Part shown: piece after piece, positions 1 through 5,339 of the stretch | How the letters are laid out: every line of letters starts with the position of its first letter | How positions within the stretch are numbered: the first letter of the stretch is position 1 | NCBI GenBank assembly: GCA_030621685.1 | Contig: JAUXHF010000100.1 | Span: 1-6,851, forward strand | Direction: 5' to 3' | Source of the DNA: Spirochaetota bacterium | GTDB taxonomy: Bacteria > Spirochaetota > UBA12135 > COTS27 | DNA length: 6,851 nucleotides | Position numbers and translations under genes: made by a program | The notes under the pieces: model-generated | What the model saw: the letters and a program-made list of their open reading frames with translations, nothing else | What the model was told of the DNA's origin: nothing | The model's database searches: none

Positions 1-62
1 ATAATAAAACACTTGACAAGCAGGAGCTTCCATGCGTTTTGACTTCCCTATAATTCAAAACA

Positions 63-71
63 TGTTATAAT
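63..71 (+). promoter_or_regulatory. Repeat-embedded extended -10 promoter for spacer 72-101
   Basis: The repeat ends in TGTTATAAT, a perfect extended -10 element (TGnTATAAT). A TTGACT at repeat positions 4-9 resembles a -35 box but lies 21 bp away, too far for a normal pairing, so the TG extension probably compensates. A start about 7 bp downstream, near 78, would leave 24 nt of the spacer. That is the guide length reported for the promoter-per-repeat crRNAs of Neisseria meningitidis. Confidence 0.75.
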
Positions 72-128
72 GAATTTCGTGGTGGCCAACTTCGTTCCCT
101 TGTTTTGACTTCCCTATAATTCAAAACA

Positions 129-137
129 TGTTATAAT
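129..137 (+). promoter_or_regulatory. Repeat-embedded extended -10 promoter for spacer 138-167
   Basis: This is the same TGTTATAAT element in the second complete repeat. Predicted initiation is near 144, which again leaves 24 nt of guide before the last repeat. Because no spacer follows that repeat, a transcript from here that is not cut would run on into the tracrRNA and stop at its terminator near 342. Confidence 0.75.
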
Positions 138-194
138 GAATTTCGTGGTGGCCAACTTCCTTTCCTTGTTTTGACTTCCCTATAATTCAAAACA

Positions 195-203
195 TGTTAT
201 AAT
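195..203 (+). promoter_or_regulatory. Extended -10 of the terminal repeat, probable tracrRNA promoter
   Basis: TGTTATAAT ends the last repeat of the array. What follows is not a spacer but the tracrRNA leader. The expected start at about 210-211 coincides with the foot of a hairpin (211-253) that precedes the anti-repeat. I see no better sigma70-like promoter between 204 and 260, so this repeat very likely doubles as the tracrRNA promoter. That is an inference from position and motif, not from transcript data. Confidence 0.7.
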
Positions 204-210
204 ACGTAAG

Positions 211-253
211 ATGAAAATATACTGTGTTTTTAGCAAAAAAACACAGTATTCAT
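211..253 (+). other. 5' hairpin of the tracrRNA leader
   Basis: ATACTGTGTTTTT (219-231) is perfectly complementary to 237-249 around the 5-base loop AGCAA. A bulge of four bases (215-218) separates this from a further 4-bp pairing of ATGA (211-214) with TCAT (250-253). The hairpin foot falls on the predicted tracrRNA start and its end lies just before the anti-repeat. It could protect the 5' end, act as a weak attenuator of array read-through, or stop minus-strand cas transcripts. Its AU-rich stem and poor U-tract argue against a strong terminator in either direction. Confidence 0.7.
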
Positions 254-284
254 AGGTTTTTAGGGAAGTCTTAACTAATAAGAG

Positions 285-342
285 AATATGTATGGCACTG
301 CTTGCGATGTCATGTCACCCATATATATTGTCTTTTGTTTTT
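285..342 (+). terminator. Intrinsic terminator forming the tracrRNA 3' end
   Basis: The 11-bp stem 285-295/319-329, with GG/CC at its loop end, encloses a 23-base loop and is followed by TCTTTTGTTTTT at 331-342. Stem plus U-tract is the typical tracrRNA ending. The stem is AU-rich and the loop is large. Inside the loop, TGGCA (293-297) could pair alternatively with either TGTCA copy (308-312 or 313-317). Confidence 0.65.
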
Positions 343-358
343 AAAAAAGCTAAATTTG

Positions 359-727
359 TCACCAAAATTCAAAAAGTTTAAGCTGTTCGGGATTTTCTCG
401 CCTACTATTATGGCTGTAATCCTTGCCGACTAAATTTATCGCGGTTGCCCACTGCTTATCAGTGATGTAAATACTCTTAACATCACCAACAGGAATTCTA
501 GGCTTCAAACGATGCACATGCTTCTTCATCTTATCGTAAGATGAACAAAACCGCATGTATATGGAAAATTGCATCATGCTGTAGCCATCATCTAAAAGAA
601 ATTTACGAAAAGCAGCAGCACGCTTTCTCTCACTATCAGCCACCACAGGCAAATCAAACATAACTAAGAGCCAACCCATTTTGTAAGGACTTTTGCGTTG
701 TCGTCTAGGTCGAATTCTGGCAGCCAT
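359..727 (-). CDS. cas2: CRISPR-associated endoribonuclease/integration protein Cas2
   Basis: Cas2 is the structural dimer of the Cas1-Cas2 spacer integrase. The 122-aa product has the ferredoxin-like Cas2 start WLLVMFDLPV, with the conserved Asp at residue 25, then the family signature FRKFLLDDGYSMMQFSIYMR (about residues 41-60) and the late ITDKQW strand. It ends in a PEQLKLFEFW tail, common in type II Cas2. It is slightly long for the family because of a 16-residue Arg/Lys-rich N-terminal extension. The ATG at 727 gives the SPYKMGWLL context often seen in II-C Cas2; the ATG at 679 (residue 17) is the alternative. Neither has a clear Shine-Dalgarno site. The first 64 nt overlap cas1, so translation is probably coupled. 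This is the last gene of the operon, convergent with the tracrRNA. Confidence 0.95.
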   Translation of the reverse strand: MAARIRPRRQRKSPYKMGWLLVMFDLPVVADSERKRAAAFRKFLLDDGYSMMQFSIYMRFCSSYDKMKKHVHRLKPRIPVGDVKSIYITDKQWATAINLVGKDYSHNSRRENPEQLKLFEFW

Positions 728-1629
728 AGCTGTTGTAGATCTTTTTTTTCATAGACGTTAGAAATTGAAGCAATATATTTATCAAAGGCATCTATTAGTT
801 TAAATCGGTATCTGCCATCAGAAACTTCAACTTGCTCGCCTATATGCCCAAAAGCTTTTGCCCAAAGCTTTAATGTTTTCTCTTCATCAGAAAAAAATAG
901 CTCACCTAGGTTCTTACGTTGTCTCGCAAAAAATAAGTTTAACCCAATATCTACCCAAGGTCGCAGAGGCTCAACAATATCGTAGATAAATGCATGACTA
1001 TGATACCTGGGAATGTGATGAATTCCAAAAACAGGGCTAAGCCCATGAATAACAACTAAGCGATGACAAAGTGCCGTAAGCACAGCATAGCCGTAATTCA
1101 GCATCTTGTTGATGAGATGATTGCCATGAGCCCGGCGAGTAAGCTCTTCCGCAAAAACCTCCCAAAAATATTTATTCCAATAATAACGAGCCACCGCCGA
1201 TTCGTTTAATGGTTTTTTTTGAAGAGCTTTTTTCAAATAGCTTGTATCGGCACCCAGAGAAGCCAAAACTTTCGCCTGATTTTCTATTTTTGTTTTTAAT
1301 AAACATTGCCATAGGTTTTTATTAAGCAAAGATTTATAATTGGCCTGCCTATGCAGAATTTCTATTTTTAACACTCTTTCTATTTCAGCCGTTATGCCAA
1401 TTGGTTTAAATTTTTCATCGCAGTGAAGAATAACAGCATGGGCAGCTAAAAGTTTGCTAATAAGAGCATCGCTAAGCGTAATGCCTTTAGCCGCTATTAT
1501 AAGCGCCCTGATGTCTTCTATGGGAACGCTCTTTCGTATCCCTAGGCTTTTATTTTCTAAAACCAGCTTAGCTCTTTCTTGAAAAAGATAAGAGCCATAA
1601 TTAAGAATATGAATTACATGATAGCTCAT
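664..1629 (-). CDS. cas1: CRISPR-associated integrase Cas1 (type II)
   Basis: Cas1 is the metal-dependent integrase that, with Cas2, inserts new spacers at the array. The 321-aa length is normal for type II-C. The N-terminal beta domain (about 1-80) contains the typical PIEDIRALII segment. The C-terminal helical domain holds the catalytic set: Glu143 in NESAVARYYW, His205 in GLSPVFGIHH, and Glu220 in YDIVEPLRPWVD, with the YDIVEPLRPWVD block typical of type II Cas1. All look intact. The ATG shares four bases (ATGA) with the cas9 stop, so it is translated by coupling; no independent ribosome binding site is evident. It ends in TAG, 64 nt inside cas2. Confidence 0.97.
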   Translation of the reverse strand: MSYHVIHILNYGSYLFQERAKLVLENKSLGIRKSVPIEDIRALIIAAKGITLSDALISKLLAAHAVILHCDEKFKPIGITAEIERVLKIEILHRQANYKSLLNKNLWQCLLKTKIENQAKVLASLGADTSYLKKALQKKPLNESAVARYYWNKYFWEVFAEELTRRAHGNHLINKMLNYGYAVLTALCHRLVVIHGLSPVFGIHHIPRYHSHAFIYDIVEPLRPWVDIGLNLFFARQRKNLGELFFSDEEKTLKLWAKAFGHIGEQVEVSDGRYRFKLIDAFDKYIASISNVYEKKDLQQLWLPEFDLDDNAKVLTKWVGS

Positions 1630-4600
1630 TTTCTTGTATAAAGGCGTATGGAGTTTTCATATTTTTCAAGTATTTTCCCAAAGCTGAATCTCTCTTTTCC
1701 ATGGCTATTTTTCACAGGAGAGCCGTTTATATTAGTAAATTGAATTATGTTATCATTTTCACAGGATTTTATTTTGTATATACCTTTTTCCATTTGAAGC
1801 GGGGCTTTGCCTTCAATATGAATATCTTCGCAAAACTCAAGCCAAAGACCGCTGCTTAAAAGTTTAGCGCCAAATAAAATTTTATAGCCTTGTTCTCTAA
1901 GTTCTTTTTTTACTTGGTAAGGAGATAGAAAGGCATATACCATTTTCACAGCATATTTATACAGAGGCTGCTCGTTTTCATTATACTGTATTTCGCCTTT
2001 CTTGTTTTTCTTCAAGGTTTTATAAAAGTAATAACCATGCTGCGATGTTCCCTTGCCTGTTTCTGTTTTAGTTTCAAAATAAGCACCTTTATATCCAAGA
2101 GCCGTATTTTTTGAAAGGTTTATCTTATTGTCCAGAAAGCCTGCTTTTATGCGAATGGTTTTTATTTTTGAACCATTTTTATGACGCAATTCATTTTTAA
2201 GAAAATATAGTTTCTCATCATGGCTAGCTTCTGGGTAATCGCCGATATACTCTGTAAGCACTCTGCGAATACTCCTATCGATAATTTTTTCAATTTTCTT
2301 TTGGCTTAGATCAATCTTTTTGCCATCAGTAAAATGGCCTACCATATCCTTTCGGATAACAGCAATTTCTTGGGGACTGCCTTTAATGGTGGGGATTTTT
2401 ATTTTGCCGTAAATGGATTCATTTAAGGCAACTGGCTTTTTAAATTTGATTTGTGGAATAACCTCGGCTAGTTTTTCCCTAAAATACTCTTGAGGAGCTA
2501 TGCTTGTAGGAAAAGTAAATTTATCTAATTTTTTTGGGTCACGAAGCTGTTCTACGGCAAAGGCGATGACCATGGCATCAAGGGCATGGTGGCGTTGATC
2601 GCTTCTATCTTTTTTGATATTTGTTTTAGCTTTCGTTTTGCCATCTTGCGCAGGCTCTTCTTCAATTTTTGCTTGAGAGTCGCTGTCGCCTAAAAGCTCA
2701 TTTAGTTTATAGCGACCGCGCAGCTGGGCAGTCACTCGTCCGGTAACAACAAACACTTTTTGTTTTTCACCTTTTTCTCCGGGCTGCCAGCCAAATTTCA
2801 GGCAAGCTATATCTCGGGCGGTTTTGGCTATCCACGATGTTTCAACAAGCGGATTGTGGCGTTCATTAACTTCTTCTGCTTCTTCTTTGCTTGTTACCAG
2901 CAAATGCCTTCTCTTTTTATTCGACAAATTTTTGGTAGATTCCACTCTCTTTTTATAAGATTGCCATTCTTCAGAAGAAATGAAATGGTGAGGGATTTTA
3001 TCGGCTTTGGCTATGTTTGTTTCATTTGTTGTAATAACCTTGTTAAACAAAGCATCAGATCCATAGTAGCCACCTTTTCTGGGAATGATATGATCGATGA
3101 CGCAGTCGTCCAGCTGATGATTTCCTATGTGCTTGCCGGTATAGATGCATTGATTAGCTTGTTCTTTCAAGAGTTTTAGTTTTTCAAAATTCCTATAATT
3201 ATTTTTACGGCCGATATCTTCTAGTTCTTTTCGAACGGCATCGTTATTAGCTGTATTCTTTTCTAATGCTTTGTTGTATTCAGCTTTCTTTTTGGGACCT
3301 AAGAAATCCTCACGAATAAACTCGAAAATAACGGCTGTGGGCTTGCCGTATTTTTCGGAGAGTGCGTTTAGGCGCTGATAAAAAAAACTTAGGCGATGCC
3401 GCACAATGGGGTCGGAATTCGAGAAAATGGCATGTTTGATAATGGTTTCTTGGCTTTCTTCTTTGCCTGAAGGCGAGGAATATTTTTCTTGTAGCGTGAG
3501 GGCGGGAACGTGAATATTCTCCCAGGCAACATCTTTTAGGCGTTCTAAGAGAAATTTTTCCATAGCTATTGTAAGCGTATTTTTTTCTTCTTGGGTAACA
3601 GCATATTTGGAGTTTTGCACAAGCTCATCTAGGTTCTGCTGGGCGAAATCTTCTGCTGACTTACCAGAGAGAATGAGTTTTTTCAAGAAAAAAATACCGG
3701 GCTTGGAGAAGCGGCTTCTTCCTTTTAATTTTGTAAGCTCGACTATATGGTCTTTACTAAAAGCCTTGATGTTTTTATCTTTATTATTTTTCAGCCATGT
3801 ATTAAAATCTTTATAACCTAATTTAAATATTTTGGCAACATCTTCAAGGCTGGGTTTTTTTTCCGAGAGCTGTTTTTTTAGTTCAGCTTTTTTTTCGTTA
3901 TATATTTGGGTGAGGTCGGAGGGAGAGAGTTTTTCTCCGGCATGGCCGTAGCGCAAATTTTTCAGGCCCAGCAAGAAATTTATTTGGATAACTTCGAGAG
4001 TCTGCTTTCGGCAGACATGATACTTTGGCAAAACAGCGCAATAGTTTAAAATGCGGTTATCGAACCTAGGCAATTTTTGGGCGAGCATGCCTTTATGTAT
4101 TTTATAGGCAAAGGATTTGGGATATCTATAGTTTTCAACAGCCTTAATGGTATTATTTTCCTCGGGGTTTTCAAAGTAGGCAAGCATATCTTTGTTAAAC
4201 TGCTCTTGGGAAAAGTTTGTTTGGTCTAGCCCGTACATGAGGTAGGCGCGTTTGCCTGCCAGGGCTGGGACTTGTTTTTCTGCTTCTTGTAAGAGAAGAA
4301 AAATTTCTTTTTCTACCATCCAGCGGGGAGCGATGTAGCCTCTAGCGCGCTTTGCCTCATGGGTATGCTGAAAGGGCTGAAGCGTATCAGTTTCTTTATT
4401 GTAGAGTTTTATTTGGGCGGCATCGTAATAGCAGGGTAGCTGGGCATGTTCTTTGAAGGAGCTAATTTTTCCTTCAAAATCATGCAATTTTTCTTCATAC
4501 TCAGTTTCTTTTTTGCTGCTGGTTTCGTCATCCTTAGTTTTCCAAGCTACATGTTTATCATAGCCTCTTCGTTGCAGGGCTGAGCGCAGGGCTTTATAGA

Positions 4601-5006
4601 TTTGCCATTTTTCAAGTTTCTCGCCTTTTAGCAGGAGTATTCGCAGAAGGCAAGAGGTGTAGACAGTTGTATCGTTTTTTTCGGCAAACTCTCGTTCTAA
4701 TTTCTCTCGTACATCGTAGGGGGCTGTTTCGATGCTTAATTTATTATTAGTTTCATTCTTTTTATATTTCAGCGACCAGAGAATATTTTCGCCAATTCCA
4801 CTCCAAACTTCTTCTAACCATTTTAGGCGTTGTTTTTTAGCCTTGCGCACTCGATAAGCTCCTCGCCTGTCTCTTGCTGGGCCTATCCCTGCTGTTTCTT
4901 CGGGGATAAGCAACGAGGCGGCATGAGTAATGGCCTCATTTTCTCGAACGGCTTCTCCCAACGAGTTTTTTCCTAGATCAAAGCTGAAAACACATTCTTT
5001 TTCCAT
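1626..5006 (-). CDS. cas9: CRISPR-associated endonuclease Cas9, subtype II-C
   Basis: Cas9 is the RNA-guided nuclease that cuts both strands of target DNA next to a PAM. The protein is 1126 aa, between N. meningitidis Cas9 (about 1080) and type II-A enzymes (about 1370). In order: RuvC-I with Asp10 (FSFDLGKNSLGEAV); an Arg-rich bridge helix at about 44-67; the recognition lobe to about 510, including QRRGYDK near 145; RuvC-II with Glu562 (VIFEFIRED); HNH with Asp638, His639 and Asn664 (CVIDHIIPR then NKVITTNETN); RuvC-III with His807 and Asp810 (RHHALDAMVIA); and a C-terminal WED/PAM-interacting region from about 870. Every catalytic residue expected is present. Glu18 replaces the Trp usual after the RuvC-I glycine. 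It is first in the cas9-cas1-cas2 operon. The ATG at 5006 is supported by AGGAG 8 nt upstream. The PAM cannot be read from sequence. Confidence 0.98.
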   Translation of the reverse strand: MEKECVFSFDLGKNSLGEAVRENEAITHAASLLIPEETAGIGPARDRRGAYRVRKAKKQRLKWLEEVWSGIGENILWSLKYKKNETNNKLSIETAPYDVREKLEREFAEKNDTTVYTSCLLRILLLKGEKLEKWQIYKALRSALQRRGYDKHVAWKTKDDETSSKKETEYEEKLHDFEGKISSFKEHAQLPCYYDAAQIKLYNKETDTLQPFQHTHEAKRARGYIAPRWMVEKEIFLLLQEAEKQVPALAGKRAYLMYGLDQTNFSQEQFNKDMLAYFENPEENNTIKAVENYRYPKSFAYKIHKGMLAQKLPRFDNRILNYCAVLPKYHVCRKQTLEVIQINFLLGLKNLRYGHAGEKLSPSDLTQIYNEKKAELKKQLSEKKPSLEDVAKIFKLGYKDFNTWLKNNKDKNIKAFSKDHIVELTKLKGRSRFSKPGIFFLKKLILSGKSAEDFAQQNLDELVQNSKYAVTQEEKNTLTIAMEKFLLERLKDVAWENIHVPALTLQEKYSSPSGKEESQETIIKHAIFSNSDPIVRHRLSFFYQRLNALSEKYGKPTAVIFEFIREDFLGPKKKAEYNKALEKNTANNDAVRKELEDIGRKNNYRNFEKLKLLKEQANQCIYTGKHIGNHQLDDCVIDHIIPRKGGYYGSDALFNKVITTNETNIAKADKIPHHFISSEEWQSYKKRVESTKNLSNKKRRHLLVTSKEEAEEVNERHNPLVETSWIAKTARDIACLKFGWQPGEKGEKQKVFVVTGRVTAQLRGRYKLNELLGDSDSQAKIEEEPAQDGKTKAKTNIKKDRSDQRHHALDAMVIAFAVEQLRDPKKLDKFTFPTSIAPQEYFREKLAEVIPQIKFKKPVALNESIYGKIKIPTIKGSPQEIAVIRKDMVGHFTDGKKIDLSQKKIEKIIDRSIRRVLTEYIGDYPEASHDEKLYFLKNELRHKNGSKIKTIRIKAGFLDNKINLSKNTALGYKGAYFETKTETGKGTSQHGYYFYKTLKKNKKGEIQYNENEQPLYKYAVKMVYAFLSPYQVKKELREQGYKILFGAKLLSSGLWLEFCEDIHIEGKAPLQMEKGIYKIKSCENDNIIQFTNINGSPVKNSHGKERFSFGKILEKYENSIRLYTRK

Positions 5007-5014
5007 GTTTCTTT

Positions 5015-5019
5015 CTCCT
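5015..5019 (-). promoter_or_regulatory. Shine-Dalgarno site of cas9
   Basis: On the minus strand AGGAG lies 8 nt before the cas9 ATG at 5006. It fixes the start codon and shows that the host uses Shine-Dalgarno initiation. Confidence 0.9.
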
Positions 5020-5041
5020 GCGTGAATTTTTAATTTTTTGT

Positions 5042-5068
5042 TTATGAATAAGTTTATTATGAATAAGT
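5042..5068. repeat. 12-bp direct repeat pair in the cas9 leader
   Basis: TTATGAATAAGT occurs exactly at 5042-5053 and 5057-5068, a 15-bp period. The pair lies in the probable cas9 promoter and 5' untranslated region. It may be a regulator site or simply an AT-rich duplication. Confidence 0.7.
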
Positions 5069-5082
5069 ATTATTACGCACAA
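5054..5082 (-). promoter_or_regulatory. Candidate cas operon promoter
   Basis: On the minus strand TTGTGC (5082-5077) and TAATAA (5059-5054) are separated by 17 bp. This would start transcription near 5047, about 40 nt before cas9, leaving room for the AGGAG site. Both hexamers are imperfect and the AT-rich sequence offers other choices. The -35 lies inside the 14-bp tandem repeat. Confidence 0.35.
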
Positions 5083-5116
5083 CTCTAAGCGCACAACTCT
5101 AAGTATACTCTCTAAG
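5076..5116. repeat. 14-bp tandem repeat, two exact copies plus a degenerate third
   Basis: CGCACAACTCTAAG is repeated exactly and without a gap at 5076-5089 and 5090-5103. A third, partial copy ending in CTCTAAG follows at 5104-5116. The CTCTAAG boxes recur about every 13-14 bp. They sit at or just upstream of the likely cas9 promoter, a position suited to a repressor or activator operator. Confidence 0.8.
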
Positions 5117-5328
5117 CAATTGTTAGGCATGGCATATTTAATCTATTCCAGTAAGCATTATGCAAAAAATAATGAATTGATAAAACGATGAATTCATGAA
5201 GCAGCGCTAGTTTGTTTGTATTTAAAAACTTTTAAATGCGCTATATATCTTTTCAAAAATGCAAGAATGTTTAGGCATTTTATTAATATATGCTAAGCTT
5301 ACTTACAGCTAAATATCATATCAACTTC

Positions 5329-5332
5329 GGAG
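5329..5332 (+). promoter_or_regulatory. Shine-Dalgarno site of the DUF262-DUF1524 gene
   Basis: GGAG lies 7 nt before the ATG at 5340. It supports that start, which also gives the N-terminus normal for DUF262 proteins. Confidence 0.85.
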
Positions 5333-5339
5333 TGGATAA

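Larger units (their letters stand above)
1..203 (+). CRISPR. Type II-C CRISPR array, cas-proximal end (3 full repeats, 3 spacers, partial repeat at edge)
   Basis: Three identical 36-bp repeats lie at 36-71, 102-137 and 168-203. Each begins GTTTTGACTTCCC and ends CATGTTATAAT. The first five bases of the window match the end of another repeat, so the array continues to the left. Spacers are 6-35, 72-101 and 138-167, all exactly 30 bp, the usual type II length. The GTTTT start and the TATAAT end resemble the Campylobacter and Neisseria II-C repeats and put crRNA transcription on the + strand, opposite to the cas genes. A tracrRNA anti-repeat just downstream, on the same strand, agrees with this orientation. 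The second and third spacers differ at only two bases. The last repeat is not degenerate, although the array ends there. Confidence 0.97.
210..342 (+). ncRNA. tracrRNA
   Basis: The tracrRNA pairs with the crRNA repeat and loads it into Cas9. The anti-repeat is at about 255-275. TAGGGAAGTC (261-270) is perfectly complementary to repeat bases 6-15, AAC (273-275) pairs with repeat bases 1-3, and TT (271-272) faces UU in a 2x2 internal loop. On the far side, bases 258-259 and 255-256 allow four weaker pairs, one of them G-U. Downstream, 285-295 pairs with 319-329 as an 11-bp stem with one G-U wobble, followed by a T-rich tail. The 5' end is set at about 210 from the promoter in the last repeat; processing could place the mature 5' end near 255. 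It lies between the array and cas2, converging on cas2 with about 16 bp to spare. The order of parts (anti-repeat, linker, terminal stem, U-tract) matches II-C tracrRNAs. Confidence 0.88.
5007..5339. other. Divergent intergenic region between cas9 and the DUF262-DUF1524 gene
   Basis: This 333-bp region has no convincing gene on either strand. It must hold the promoters of both the leftward cas operon and the rightward restriction gene. The cas9-proximal third has two families of short direct repeats (5042-5068 and 5076-5116). The middle and right parts are very AT-rich, with a 10-bp palindrome ATGAATTCAT at 5188-5197 and an inverted repeat TTTAAAA/TTTTAAA at 5221-5236. No anti-repeat or second tracrRNA was found here. 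I could not choose a convincing promoter for the rightward gene. Confidence 0.8.

Noticed and set aside
13..18. TTGACA, a perfect -35 hexamer
   Set aside because: It lies inside a spacer and no -10 stands about 17 bp downstream; spacer content is captured DNA, so this is coincidence.
6..167. Spacers that target this window
   Set aside because: I found no long match to any of the three spacers in the cas or restriction genes.
1..203. Array transcribed on the minus strand, in line with the cas genes
   Set aside because: The minus-strand reading would start the repeat with ATTATAAC rather than GTTTT and would waste the TGTTATAAT element. The anti-repeat and its terminator also read on the + strand.
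247..254. TATTCATA in the tracrRNA leader also occurs twice in the minus-strand cas9 leader (within 5042-5068), suggesting tracr-L-like autoregulation
   Set aside because: Eight AT-rich bases are expected by chance, and the segment is locked in the 5' hairpin rather than placed as a guide before a repeat-like strand.
2760..3179. Open frame of 139 codons on the + strand
   Set aside because: It lies wholly inside cas9 on the other strand, over the HNH-coding part. Its Phe/Cys-rich product is typical of an antisense shadow, and no ribosome binding site is evident.
3607..3816. Open frame of 69 codons on the + strand
   Set aside because: It is antisense to the Cas9 recognition-lobe coding sequence, with no family resemblance.
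5123..5278. TTAGGCAT at 5123-5130 and 5271-5278
   Set aside because: It is an 8-bp match 148 bp apart in AT-rich DNA, too weak to call a repeat or site.
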